DNA of 64,000 nt from Hyphomicrobium sp. (GCF_020852195.1 NZ_JADZBI010000188.1:1-64000), one strand, 5' to 3'; counted from the stretch's first letter, positions 27,931 to 36,629 are shown. Notes: generated by a model not told the origin, from the sequence alone. Numbers and translations: made by a program.

Positions 27931-28125
27931 GCGCGCCACCGCAGCGACCGCGCTCTGTCGAGTTCCGGCATTGCACCTCGAGTGGGACCCGGCCGTGCCG
28001 GGTCAAAGGAAGGACCAGTAAGCCTCATGGGTTACGAGCAGAGAGCGCTCCACTTCGCTCCCGATGGGAAGCTCGGCGCTTGCGGTGCCCGTCCCGCGGC
28101 TCAGAAACGTGTCTCCACAAATGAA

Positions 28126-28734
28126 ATGCGACGGCCGATCAGGGATCGCCGCCCGTGTGCTGCTCTATTGGTAACGGCGGCGTTTTGCCTTGTCCATGGC
28201 GATTGCCTGCGGGCTCCGGCGCTGGCCGGGGATAAGGAGACGGCGGTTGCTGCAAAGGCCGCGCCGAGGGAAAGGGCGTTTCACGGTACGTTGCCGCAAA
28301 GCGTCATCGACATGCGCGAGCAGATCCTCGCCGCCGTTCATGCGGGCGACGTGGCGGAGCTCAAGGACGCCATCGAGTGGAACGAGATCCCCCCGGACTT
28401 CGGTGCCGCCGCCCGTGACGATCCGATTGCATATTGGAAACAGAGTTCCGCCGACGGCGAGGGGCGCGAGGTGCTCGCCGTGCTCGCCAATCTGCTGGCG
28501 CTGCCCCCGGCGCGTCTCGCCATCGGCAAGGACCCCGAGAACGCGCTCGTCTACGTCTGGCCGTATCTCGCCGAGCTGCCGCTCGACGGCCTGACACCGG
28601 CGGAGGAGGTGGATCTCCATCGCATTATGCCCGCGGCGGCGGCCAAGGAGGCAAAGGCCGCGAAGAAGTGGACGTGGTGGCGGATCGCCATCGGCGCCGA
28701 CGGAACCTGGCATACGTTTCGCAAATACGACTGA
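28126..28734 (+). CDS. Exported hypothetical protein
   Basis: About 202 residues from ATG 28126. The N-terminus MRRPIRDRRPCAALLVTAAFCLVHGDCLRAPALA looks like a signal peptide, so the protein should be periplasmic. The body is mixed alpha/beta with conserved-looking segments (MREQILAAVHAGDVAELKDAIEWNEIPPDFG, NLLALPPARLAIGKDPENALVYVWPYLAELPLDGL) and ends KKWTWWRIAIGADGTWHTFRKYD. I recall similar proteins in other alphaproteobacteria without a function. The ORF continues upstream to 27982, but the extra residues lack protein-like features. Its next neighbour is an L,D-transpeptidase. Confidence 0.72.
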   Translation: MRRPIRDRRPCAALLVTAAFCLVHGDCLRAPALAGDKETAVAAKAAPRERAFHGTLPQSVIDMREQILAAVHAGDVAELKDAIEWNEIPPDFGAAARDDPIAYWKQSSADGEGREVLAVLANLLALPPARLAIGKDPENALVYVWPYLAELPLDGLTPAEEVDLHRIMPAAAAKEAKAAKKWTWWRIAIGADGTWHTFRKYD

Positions 28735-28935
28735 TCGACAGGTGCCGGACGCTATGCCGCGGGTTTTCGAGGGGCGGGGTTCGCTGCCATATTCGATGGA
28801 TATTTATGTCCATTGTTATCAATGGATTCCGGCCGGCGGGTGTACGGGGCTGGAAGCTTCGTTATAGTGCGCCTATGTCGTCAGGGGCCGCCGACAGCCG
28901 GCGATCTCGAGGTTGCGGTTTCAGAGGTGCGTAGC

Positions 28936-29790
28936 ATGTTGGGTTTTCGACTTTCCGCCCTGCTCTTGGGGGCGGGTTTCGTGGCTTTCGGTGTCGGAAC
29001 GCCGGCGTCGGCGCAGGGCATCGGCCAGTACGGATTGTGGGGCGAGCCTCCCGAGCGTAGCAGCAGAGGCGTGCAACCTTCGTTCCTCGGCGCAGCGCCG
29101 GCGGTGGCCGGCAAGTCCGTGGCACTCGCCTCGGGTGGGGCACGGCCGTCGATCTCGGCGCGTGCGCCGCAGACCATCGCTTTCCAGAATGGATTTCAGC
29201 CGGGCTCGATCGTGATCGATACCGCGGGGCGCAAGCTCTACTACACGCTGTCGCGCAGCAGCGCCTACGTCTATCCGATCGCAGTCGGCAAGCAGGGCTT
29301 CGCGTGGACCGGTGTCGAGCGCGTGTCGCGCATCGAGGACTGGCCGGACTGGATCCCGCCGGCCGAGATGCGCCAGCGCATGCCGAAGCTGCCGGTCCGC
29401 ATGACGGGCGGACTCAGGAACCCGCTTGGCGCCAAGGCGATCTATCTCGGTAACACGCTCTACCGCATCCACGGCACGAACGATTCGAAGTCGATCGGGT
29501 CGGCGTCGTCGTCGGGCTGCTTCCGCATGCACAACGAGCATGTCGTGCACTTGGCGAAGCACGTCGATGCGGGGACGGTCGTGTACGTCATGCGTCGCCT
29601 GCCGAAGTCCGGCACCGTTATGCCGCCGGGCGGCTACCAGGAGGTGAAGACGCCGCCGCCGGCCGAGGCCGCGCCTGCCGCGGAGGCGCCTGCGGCCGCG
29701 CAGGCCCAACCGGCCGAGCCGCAGGCTCCGGAAGCCGCACCGCCGGTTGAGGTCCCGCCCGCGGAGCAGCCGGCCGATCAGGGGATCTAG
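28936..29790 (+). CDS. L,D-transpeptidase (ErfK/YbiS/YcfS/YnhG family)
   Basis: Periplasmic enzyme that makes 3-3 peptidoglycan cross-links or attaches lipoproteins through an active-site Cys. From ATG 28936 the 284-residue product has a signal peptide (MLGFRLSALLLGAGFVAFGVGTPASA), a YkuD domain (about 90-225) and a Pro/Ala-rich tail. The catalytic block is complete: RIHGTNDSKSIGSASSSGCFRM, with His and the SxGCxR Cys. FQPGSIVIDTAGRKLYYTL is the usual domain entry. The track's start at 28813 would hide the signal peptide. Confidence 0.95.
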   Translation: MLGFRLSALLLGAGFVAFGVGTPASAQGIGQYGLWGEPPERSSRGVQPSFLGAAPAVAGKSVALASGGARPSISARAPQTIAFQNGFQPGSIVIDTAGRKLYYTLSRSSAYVYPIAVGKQGFAWTGVERVSRIEDWPDWIPPAEMRQRMPKLPVRMTGGLRNPLGAKAIYLGNTLYRIHGTNDSKSIGSASSSGCFRMHNEHVVHLAKHVDAGTVVYVMRRLPKSGTVMPPGGYQEVKTPPPAEAAPAAEAPAAAQAQPAEPQAPEAAPPVEVPPAEQPADQGI

Positions 29791-30064
29791 GCCCGTCTCG
29801 CCTTCGCCCCGAAGGGCGGAAGAGGGACGTTGTGCCCTGCGACGTTTGGGGCAATCCCGGGGGCGTTCCTCGGGTGCCCCGCCTCGCGTATAGACGGGCT
29901 GCGCCGCTAGGCGCCCGTGGACGGGCGCAGCAATCCGGTGGTGCCTGGGCGCCAACTGCAATAAAGTGCGATTCTGACCACCACGCGGGTCGATGTCCCG
30001 CGGGTTAAGACGCGCACACCGCTTATCGCAACTGGGCGCTTATCGGACAAACGAGGTCAGACCA

Positions 30065-31585
30065 ATGAGCAACGCCATCTCTCTCGAGCTTCTGGCCTTC
30101 AACCTGAAGCTCCTCGGACGCCAGCGCCGCAAGAACCTCTTGATCAGCGCCGGGCGGCCCGAAGACAAGAAGCGCATGCTGCCCGCCATCCGGCGCATTC
30201 TCACGCTCGACGTCGAGCTCTATGCGACGCCGGGTACGTACCGCTTTTTCAAGGAGCACGGCATCGGCAGCACCGAGATCCACAAGATCACGGACGGGCG
30301 CTCGCCCAACATCCTCTCTTTCCTCAAGGCCAACCGCTTCGATCTCGTCATCAACGTGCTGACGGGCGACGAGGACTACGACGAAAGCTCGGACGCCAGA
30401 CTCATCCGCAAGCTCTCGATCGAGAACGGCATCCCGCTGATCACCGACGCCGACGTCGGCATCGCCACGCTCGAGCAGATCATCATCGACGCCGAGCGCG
30501 GCACTTACCGCTACCGTCTCGCCGACGACAGCGAGCCGTGGAACCTGCGCCTGCGCTTCCTCGCGGCGGCCGAGCGTCTCGGCGGTCTTGCCAACCATCA
30601 TGCGCACTTCGACAAGGCCTACCTCATCACGCACGAGAACCTGCGCTTGAGCCAGGTCGACATGCAGAAGAAGTGGGAGCTCTATCGCTACCTCAAGGAG
30701 AACTACACGCACGACGATCTCGTCGAGCGCATCAGCCGCGGCCTCGAGGCCATGATCCAGCAGGGGGTGACCTACTGCCGGACGATGGTGGATGCCGACA
30801 GCACCGTGGGGCTGCTGCCTATCAAGGCGGCGCTGGAGGTCAAGAAGCGCTACGCGGACCGCATCCAGTTCGAGGTCGGCGTGCAGCCGCTGCAGGGCGT
30901 GCTCGATCCCGCGTCCTTCACCCAGTATGCGGAAGCGTGCGAGTTGGCCGACTACTGCGGAGGGCTTCCCTCGCGCGACCGGCCGACGCCCGAGAAGCAT
31001 CTCGACGTCGTCCTGTCGCTGGCCAAGAAGCTCGGCAAGCCGGTCGACGTGCACATCGACCAGGAGAACAATCCGCTCGAGGACGAGACCGAGCTCCTGG
31101 CCGAGAAGACCATCGAGCACGGGATGCAGGGACGCGTGTTCGGCGTGCACGCCATCTCGCTCTCGGCCAAGGAGGATCGCGAGCAGGACCGGATCATCGA
31201 GAAGGTCAAGCAGGCGGACCTCGGCATCATCATCTGCCCGTCGGCGGCGCTCAGCATGAAGCAATTGCCGATGACGGCGCCGCTGCACAACTCCATCGCC
31301 CCGTTCGTCAAGCTCAGAGATGCTGGCGTGCGCACCTACCTCGGCGTTGACAATGTGCATGACCTCTTCATGCCGATGGTGGACGGCGACATCTGGACCG
31401 AGTGCCGGATGCTGATGGAGACGACCCGCTTCTACGACATCGACGCCGTGGCCGAGTGGGCCTGCCAGAAGCCGATCCAGGCCAAGGTGCAGCCGGCGGC
31501 GGCCGTTACCCCGATCGCGGCGGCACGGGCCGGCGAGAAGGAGCCGGCAAAGAAGCGCGCGGCAGGCGGGCGGCGCGGGCGTTGA
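30065..31585 (+). CDS. MGS-like domain fused to cytosine-deaminase-type amidohydrolase
   Basis: A 506-residue two-domain protein from ATG 30065. Residues about 18-145 (NLLISAGRPEDKKRMLPAIRRI ... FDLVINVLTG ... IPLITDADVGIATLEQI) look like the MGS fold known from methylglyoxal synthase, CarB and PurH. Residues about 165-470 are an amidohydrolase: metal ligands HAH at 179-181, His330 (VHIDQEN), His362 (GVHAISLS) and Asp429 (LGVDNVHD). Spacings 330-362-429 equal those of E. coli CodA (214-246-313). The CodA catalytic Glu217 corresponds here to Gln333, so cytosine deamination is doubtful and another substrate is likely. The C-terminus is basic (KKRAAGGRRGR). Confidence 0.85.
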   Translation: MSNAISLELLAFNLKLLGRQRRKNLLISAGRPEDKKRMLPAIRRILTLDVELYATPGTYRFFKEHGIGSTEIHKITDGRSPNILSFLKANRFDLVINVLTGDEDYDESSDARLIRKLSIENGIPLITDADVGIATLEQIIIDAERGTYRYRLADDSEPWNLRLRFLAAAERLGGLANHHAHFDKAYLITHENLRLSQVDMQKKWELYRYLKENYTHDDLVERISRGLEAMIQQGVTYCRTMVDADSTVGLLPIKAALEVKKRYADRIQFEVGVQPLQGVLDPASFTQYAEACELADYCGGLPSRDRPTPEKHLDVVLSLAKKLGKPVDVHIDQENNPLEDETELLAEKTIEHGMQGRVFGVHAISLSAKEDREQDRIIEKVKQADLGIIICPSAALSMKQLPMTAPLHNSIAPFVKLRDAGVRTYLGVDNVHDLFMPMVDGDIWTECRMLMETTRFYDIDAVAEWACQKPIQAKVQPAAAVTPIAAARAGEKEPAKKRAAGGRRGR

Positions 31586-31679
31586 CGCCCGCTTCCGGTA
31601 TGTTGGAGGCTGCGTTCCGCCGATGGTAGCGCCGCTGGTTCAATCGCTCTTGATCCAATGCGGGCGGCGTGCTCGTTGA

Positions 31680-31807
31680 AGCTTGCGTGGGTGCCGGCCG
31701 TCCATGCGAAGCATGGCTCCGCCATGACGCTGGCATGACGGAGCCTTGGGCTAACCGAGTTACTCCAGCCTCAACGTCATCCCGGCGCACGCCGGGATCC
31801 ACGCAAG
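31680..31807. repeat. Compound repeat: families B and C
   Basis: A left fragment (AAGCTTGCGTGGG) and an inverted full family B unit (ACGTCATCCCGGCGCACGCCGGGATCCACGCAAG, 31774-31807) flank a family C unit (GTCCATGCGAAGCATGGCT ... CATGACG, 31700-31729). The same family C unit occurs inverted at 46010-46038. All copies lie between genes. Confidence 0.75.
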
Positions 31808-31866
31808 GTTGCCAAGGGCGGGCCGGCAGTGGTTCGCGAGACGTGCGTTTCTGGAAGGCCATGGGA

Positions 31867-32769
31867 ATGTCCTCCGCGGTGGTGCAAGTAGCGGTGCTCG
31901 AGGATCGCGGCGTGGTCTCGGTCACCGGCCCGGATGCCGAGAAGCTGCTTGCGGGCCTCATTACCAACGACATGACGCTGCTCGCGGATGCGCCGGCGCT
32001 CTATGCGGCGTTGCTCACGCCCCAAGGCAAGATTCTGTTCGACTTCCTTGTCGTGAAGACCGAGGGCGGCTTCCTGCTCGATACGGTGCGCGACAAGGCC
32101 GGTGAGCTCGTCAAGCGGATCTCCATGTACAAGCTGCGCGCCGACGTGCAGATCCGCGACGTGTCTGCGGATTTCGTTGTCGCCGCGGCATGGGGCGAGG
32201 CGCCTCTTTCGCCGGGTGGGGCAGCGGGCGCGCATGTGTTCGCCGATCCACGCCTCCCCGCGCTAGGCGACAGAATCGTCGCTGAGGCGCGATCCGCCGA
32301 CGCCGCGCTCGCGGCGATCGGGGGAAACTCCGTATCGTCTGCGGCCTATCACGCGCACCGGATCGTGCTCGGCGTACCGGAGGGCGGACGCGATTTCGCG
32401 TACGGCGATACCTTCCCGCACGAGGCGCTGCTCGATCAGCTCCACGGCGTGTCGTTCACGAAGGGCTGCTTCGTTGGACAGGAGGTCGTGTCGCGGATGC
32501 AGCATCGCACCTCGGTGCGCAAGCGTGTGGTGCCGGTGCTCGCCGATCAGGCGCTGCCGGCCGGTCCGCTGCCGGTGCTCGCCGGAAAGGCGGAGATCGG
32601 GCGGCTTGGTTCGGTGGCCGGCGCGCGGGGGCTTGCGCTGCTCAGGCTGGACCGGGTGGCGGAGGCGCGCCGCGATGGCATCGCTCTTGTGGCGGGTGGC
32701 GTGGCGCTCCGCGTCGAGCTCCCGGCGTTCGCGACATTCAAGATCGGGGCGCCGCATGAAATCGCGTGA
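31867..32769 (+). CDS. ygfZ: YgfZ/GcvT-like folate-binding protein
   Basis: Folate-binding relative of GcvT that helps iron-sulfur cluster enzymes such as MiaB (IscA/IscU pathway, IBA57 in mitochondria). The 300-residue product carries the YgfZ signature KGCFVGQEVVSRM (about 203-215), the key Cys included, and the N-terminal GITND-like GLITNDMTLL. I choose ATG 31867 because GGAAGG sits eight bases upstream; ATG 31861 would leave only two bases. The gene overlaps tag by 14 bases. Confidence 0.94.
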   Translation: MSSAVVQVAVLEDRGVVSVTGPDAEKLLAGLITNDMTLLADAPALYAALLTPQGKILFDFLVVKTEGGFLLDTVRDKAGELVKRISMYKLRADVQIRDVSADFVVAAAWGEAPLSPGGAAGAHVFADPRLPALGDRIVAEARSADAALAAIGGNSVSSAAYHAHRIVLGVPEGGRDFAYGDTFPHEALLDQLHGVSFTKGCFVGQEVVSRMQHRTSVRKRVVPVLADQALPAGPLPVLAGKAEIGRLGSVAGARGLALLRLDRVAEARRDGIALVAGGVALRVELPAFATFKIGAPHEIA

Positions 32770-33373
32770 GACGGCCAAGCTCGTGCGCTGCCCATGGGCG
32801 GGGATCGAGGATCCGCTCTACGCGCGCTATCACGACGAGGAATGGGGCGTGCCGCACGCCGACGAGCACCGGCTGTTCGAGAAGCTCGTGCTCGAGGGCT
32901 TTCAGGCCGGGCTGTCGTGGATCACGATCCTGCGCAAACGGGAGGCGTTCAGGCGCGCGTTCCATCGCTTTGATCCGGCGCGGATCGCGCGCTATACCGA
33001 ACGCGACGTGGCGCGGCTGATGGCGGACGAGGGCATCGTGCGCAACCGCATGAAGGTCGAGGCGACGATCGACAACGCGAAGGCGTATCTGAAGCTCAGG
33101 AAGACGCGGACGCTGGCCTCATTCCTGTGGGAGCAGGCGGGCGGTGAGGCGGCGCCGAACCGGCATGAGGCGTTCGGTGACGTGCCCGCCTCGACGGAGG
33201 CCTCGCAGCGGCTTTCGAAGGCGCTCAAGATGGCGGGCTTCCGGTTCGTCGGGCCGACCACGGTCTACGCCTTCATGCAGGCGACTGGCATGGTCAATGA
33301 TCACCTCGTCGGCTGCCCGCGTCATGCGGTGTGCGCCAAGCTGCAGCGCGCGTTCGTGCCACCGTCGATCTGA
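32756..33373 (+). CDS. tag: DNA-3-methyladenine glycosylase I
   Basis: Base-excision repair enzyme removing 3-methyladenine. The 205-residue product has the family start RCPWAGIEDPLYARYHDEEWGVPHADEHRLFEKLVLEGFQAGLSWITIL. The zinc-binding residues appear as the N-terminal Cys and His plus a late His/Cys pair (NDHLVGC). KRADRV-like features of AlkA are absent, which supports Tag. It overlaps ygfZ by 14 bases at its start, and its stop overlaps the start of the HD gene (TGATG), so the three genes are likely translated in a coupled fashion. Confidence 0.96.
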   Translation: MKSRETAKLVRCPWAGIEDPLYARYHDEEWGVPHADEHRLFEKLVLEGFQAGLSWITILRKREAFRRAFHRFDPARIARYTERDVARLMADEGIVRNRMKVEATIDNAKAYLKLRKTRTLASFLWEQAGGEAAPNRHEAFGDVPASTEASQRLSKALKMAGFRFVGPTTVYAFMQATGMVNDHLVGCPRHAVCAKLQRAFVPPSI

Positions 33374-34038
33374 TGACCATGGGCACCTCCGAAACCAATC
33401 CCAGGCGGACAGCGTCACCGCGCAGTGATGACGTCTCGCGCGCTCCGCGCGCGTGGCAACGCATGCTTTCGGGGCGGAGGCTCGACCTTCTCGATCCGTC
33501 GCCGGCCGACATCGAGATCGAGGACATCGCGCATGGGCTGGCTCGGGTGGCGCGGTGGAACGGCCAAACGCAAGGCGCGCATGCTTTCTCCGTTGCGCAA
33601 CACTCGCTTTTGGTGGAGGAAATTGCCGCCGTTTTAAATCCTGGTTGGAATACCAAGTTACGGCTTGCCGCCCTTTTGCACGACGCTCCCGAATATGTGA
33701 TTGGAGATTTGATCAGTCCGTTTAAAACGGCCATCGGGCTAGATTACAAGGCGTTCGAACTCAAGCTGCTCGAAGCCATTCATGTGCGGTTCGAGCTACC
33801 GGCGCAGTTGCCGGAAACGATCGGTGTGGAGATCAAGCGCGCCGACCGAGTCGCTGCGTTCTACGAAGCGACTGGGCTTGCGGGCTTTTCCCGCGAGGAA
33901 GCCCTCATTTTTTTTGGAGAGCCGGAAGAAACGAATTTGACTCTTACGCAACGCCTTCTCGCGCTCTCGCCGATGCCTGCGGCTGATGCGCAGCGGCTCT
34001 TTCTCGAACGTTTCGTGGCCCTCACGAACGCACGTTGA
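33373..34038 (+). CDS. HD-domain hydrolase (YfbR-like)
   Basis: A 221-residue HD-fold phosphohydrolase. Metal-binding residues are seen in AHAFSVAQHSLLVEEIAAVL (His), LAALLHDAPEYVIGDLISPFK (His-Asp) and EIKRADRVAAFYEA (Asp), the YfbR arrangement for 5-prime-deoxynucleotidase-type enzymes; the substrate is unproven. The ATG overlaps the tag stop. From about 33600 to the end the gene is noticeably richer in A and T than its partners, which might mean a different origin. A 127-base gap to the NAD regulator follows. Confidence 0.88.
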   Translation: MTMGTSETNPRRTASPRSDDVSRAPRAWQRMLSGRRLDLLDPSPADIEIEDIAHGLARVARWNGQTQGAHAFSVAQHSLLVEEIAAVLNPGWNTKLRLAALLHDAPEYVIGDLISPFKTAIGLDYKAFELKLLEAIHVRFELPAQLPETIGVEIKRADRVAAFYEATGLAGFSREEALIFFGEPEETNLTLTQRLLALSPMPAADAQRLFLERFVALTNAR

Positions 34039-34142
34039 CGCGCGCTTGCAGCGTTTGATTGATCATTCGATTTTTATTCCATCTTGCGCGAAGAATATCT
34101 TGCTCGACCGGTTCCGAAAATCGCCATGATCCGTGTTTAGCC

Positions 34143-34165
34143 GGCACAATATAGGAGCTTGTGCC
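34143..34165 (+). promoter_or_regulatory. Hairpin around the ribosome binding site of the NAD regulator
   Basis: GGCACAA and TTGTGCC form a perfect 7-bp inverted repeat with the AGGAG ribosome binding site in the 9-base loop; the right arm abuts the ATG. It may modulate translation or be an operator for autoregulation. It does not resemble the nadA palindromes. Confidence 0.45.
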
Positions 34166-35218
34166 ATGGTCGCAGATATGAACTTCAAGCGTCGGGTTCA
34201 CGAAAGAGATCCCGAAGCAGAGACGTCTCACGTGGCCGCCTCGCGCAGCGAGCCCGCCAGCGTGGAGATCGGGCTCAACGCGGCCATCGTCGCCGTGATC
34301 GACGACGAGCCGGTGGTGCTCGTGATCCGCGGCGAGCGCGAGGCCGTCGACGGGCTGCCGTTTGGCCCCTTCTCTCCGGTCGCGCATCGGACGCTCGAGA
34401 GCGGCCTGCGCACCTGGGTCGAGGAGCAGACCGGGCTCGGCCTCGGCTATGTCGAGCAGCTCTACACATTCGGAGACCGGGGACGTCACGCCGAGCCGGG
34501 CGATGCCGCGCCGCACGTGGTCTCGATCGGCTACCTCGCGCTCACCGAGACGGGCCACGCGCGCGACCTGCAGCACGGCTCGTGGCGGAGCTGGTACCAG
34601 TATTTCCCGTGGGAGGACTGGCGGAAGGGCAAGCCCGAAATTCTCGCGGCCGAGATCGAGCCGCGCCTCAGGCAGTGGGCGCAGAGCCCCAGCTCGCGCT
34701 CGGCACCCGTGCGTCCGGTGCCAAGAGAAGACCGCATCCGTATCTGCTTCGGCCTCGACGGCGGCGCATGGGACGAGGAGAAGGTCCTCGATCGTTTCGA
34801 GCTGCTTTACGAGGCCGGCCTCGTCGAGGAGGCACGCCGGGACGGGCGGGAGGCTGCATCGGCGTGGGGAAGCGCCTTGCCGCGGCTTGGCGCGCCGATG
34901 CAGTTTGACCACCGGCGCATTCTCGCGACCGCCATCGGTCGCGTGCGCGCGAAGATCAAGTATCGGCCGGTGATCTTCGAGCTGATGCCGGACGACTTCA
35001 CGCTGTTCGAGCTGCAGAAGACGGTGGAGGCGATCCTCGGGCCGCATCTGCACAAGCAGAACTTCCGTCGCCTCGTCGAGAGCGCGGGGCTGGTCGAGCC
35101 CACGGGCGAGGTCAAGACGCAGACTGGCGGACGGCCGGCGAAGCTGTTCCGGTTCCGCCGCGAGGTGGTGCTCGAGCGGCCGGCGCCGGGCGTGCGCGTC
35201 AAAGCCGTTCGTGTTTGA
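34166..35218 (+). CDS. nadQ: NAD biosynthesis regulator, Nudix-like/winged helix (NadQ type)
   Basis: A 350-residue regulator. An N-terminal Nudix-like domain (about 33-165, GLNAAIVAVIDDEPVVLVIRGE) is followed by a C-terminal DNA-binding part (about 255-340, ILATAIGRVRAKIKYRPVIFELMPDDFTLFELQKTVEAIL ... KQNFRRLVESAGLVEPTG ... GGRPAKLFRF), the layout of NrtR-type and alphaproteobacterial NadQ regulators. The Nudix box is degenerate: the usual RExxEExG appears as RTWVEEQTG, so hydrolysis is unlikely and the domain probably senses an NAD-related ligand. The gene lies directly before nadABC, whose promoter has two matching palindromes. TAGGAG precedes ATG 34166. Confidence 0.85.
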   Translation: MVADMNFKRRVHERDPEAETSHVAASRSEPASVEIGLNAAIVAVIDDEPVVLVIRGEREAVDGLPFGPFSPVAHRTLESGLRTWVEEQTGLGLGYVEQLYTFGDRGRHAEPGDAAPHVVSIGYLALTETGHARDLQHGSWRSWYQYFPWEDWRKGKPEILAAEIEPRLRQWAQSPSSRSAPVRPVPREDRIRICFGLDGGAWDEEKVLDRFELLYEAGLVEEARRDGREAASAWGSALPRLGAPMQFDHRRILATAIGRVRAKIKYRPVIFELMPDDFTLFELQKTVEAILGPHLHKQNFRRLVESAGLVEPTGEVKTQTGGRPAKLFRFRREVVLERPAPGVRVKAVRV

Positions 35219-35323
35219 ATTGTCCGCGAACGGTGCGCGGGGCCTTTGCAGCGGAGCTGCAATTTATTTCGGCATTGGCCTGGAAAATCGTGCGCGCCTC
35301 AACTAGATTTGTTTCAGGCGTTC

Positions 35324-35342
35324 TATGCTCCGCTAGAGCATA
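35324..35342. promoter_or_regulatory. Candidate NadQ operator 1 upstream of nadA
   Basis: Perfect palindrome TATGCTC-CGCTA-GAGCATA: 7-bp arms and 5-base spacer. Core TATRCTC-N5-GAGYATA is shared with the second palindrome 93 bases downstream (centre to centre). Assignment to the adjacent regulator is inference. Confidence 0.65.
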
Positions 35343-35413
35343 ATAAGGGGAACCATAGAGGTCCAAGAGCGTAGGAGTGACTGGCCTAAGGCGGCCGGTA
35401 TTTTTCAGGGCCC

Positions 35414-35438
35414 TCATATACTCAAGTCGAGTATATGA
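35414..35438. promoter_or_regulatory. Candidate NadQ operator 2 upstream of nadA
   Basis: Perfect palindrome TCATATACTC-AAGTC-GAGTATATGA: 10-bp arms, 5-base spacer, ending 17 bases before the nadA ATG and just ahead of its GGAGG. Occupancy here would block transcription start or ribosome access. It shares its core with operator 1. Confidence 0.75.
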
Positions 35439-35455
35439 TAGCTTGGAGGTGAAAA

Positions 35456-36547
35456 ATGGCGCTTCGTTCAGCCCATTCGGCGCTTGCGCTTTCCCAGCCC
35501 CAGCCGGCGGCTGCCTGCGCGCCGCGTGCGCGTACGGTAGATCCCGTCACGCCGCCGCTGGCGTTCACGCCGGCGCTCAAGCGGGAGATGGCGCCGCTCT
35601 ACGAGCGCGTGAAGCATGTGGTGACGCCGATGGAGTGGGTACACTACGCGCCCCTCGTCAAGGCGATCAACGAGCTCAAGGCGAAGCGCAATGCCGTTAT
35701 CCTGGCGCACAACTACATGACGCCGGAGATCTTCCATGGCGTGGGCGATTTCCGCGGCGATAGCCTGCAGCTCGCCAAGGAGGCGGCGCGGGTCGAGGCG
35801 CAGGTCATCGTGCAGGCCGGCGTGCACTTCATGGCCGAGACCTCGAAGCTCCTCTCCCCCGACAAGACGGTGTTGATCCCGGATCCGCTCGCGGGCTGCT
35901 CGCTTGCATCCTCGATCACGCCCGAGGACGTGCGCGCATTGCGCGCCGCCTATCCCGGCGTGCCGATCGTCACCTACGTCAACACCAGCGCGGCGGTGAA
36001 GGCCGAGTGCGATATCTGCTGCACGTCTTCGAACGCGGTGAAGATCGTCGAGAGCCTGGGCGTGCCGCGTGTGCTGCTGATCCCGGATCAGTACCTCGCC
36101 AAGTACGTGCAGACCAAGACGAAGGTCGAGATCATCGCCTGGAAGGGGGCGTGCGAGGTGCACGAGCGCTTCACGGGCGAAGAGATGGAGACCATGCGTG
36201 CGGCCGAGCCCGGCCTCAAGATCATCGCGCATCCCGAGTGCCCGCCGGACGTCATCCAGGCGTCGGACTTCACGGGCTCGACGGCGGCCATGATCGACTG
36301 GGTGAAGACCAAGCGGCCGGCCAAGGTCATGCTCGTCACCGAGTGCTCGATGGCATCGAACGTCGCCGCCGAGGCGCCGGACGTCGAGTTCATCCGGCCG
36401 TGCAACCTGTGCCCGCACATGAAGCGCATCAGCCTCGAGAAGATCTACGAGGCGCTGCTCTACAACCGCTACGAGGTGACGGTCGATCCGACCGTCGCGG
36501 CCAAGGCGCGCCGCGCCGTCGAGCACATGGTCGAGGCGTCGGCCTGA
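35456..36547 (+). CDS. nadA: Quinolinate synthase
   Basis: [4Fe-4S] enzyme that condenses iminoaspartate with DHAP to quinolinate, the second step of de novo NAD synthesis. The 363-residue product starts at ATG 35456 after GGAGGTGAAAA. Family blocks: [40 protein letters not shown] (first Cys ligand), [20 protein letters not shown] and [19 protein letters not shown] (last Cys ligand). The non-conserved Ala/Pro-rich N-terminal 40 residues are longer than in E. coli. First gene of nadABC. Confidence 0.98.
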   Translation: MALRSAHSALALSQPQPAAACAPRARTVDPVTPPLAFTPALKREMAPLYERVKHVVTPMEWVHYAPLVKAINELKAKRNAVILAHNYMTPEIFHGVGDFRGDSLQLAKEAARVEAQVIVQAGVHFMAETSKLLSPDKTVLIPDPLAGCSLASSITPEDVRALRAAYPGVPIVTYVNTSAAVKAECDICCTSSNAVKIVESLGVPRVLLIPDQYLAKYVQTKTKVEIIAWKGACEVHERFTGEEMETMRAAEPGLKIIAHPECPPDVIQASDFTGSTAAMIDWVKTKRPAKVMLVTECSMASNVAAEAPDVEFIRPCNLCPHMKRISLEKIYEALLYNRYEVTVDPTVAAKARRAVEHMVEASA

Positions 36548-36629
36548 CGCATGAGAGGCGCGCGGACGTGAGCGCCCGCGCGTTCCTTTTTTGGGTGCTT
36601 CCATCGGAAGCAGTTGGGGAGGTCCGCTG

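Noticed and set aside
36591-36629. Upstream in-frame start for nadB
   Set aside because: ATG 36630 has a good GGGGAGG ribosome binding site, while the upstream codons have none and are not conserved-looking.
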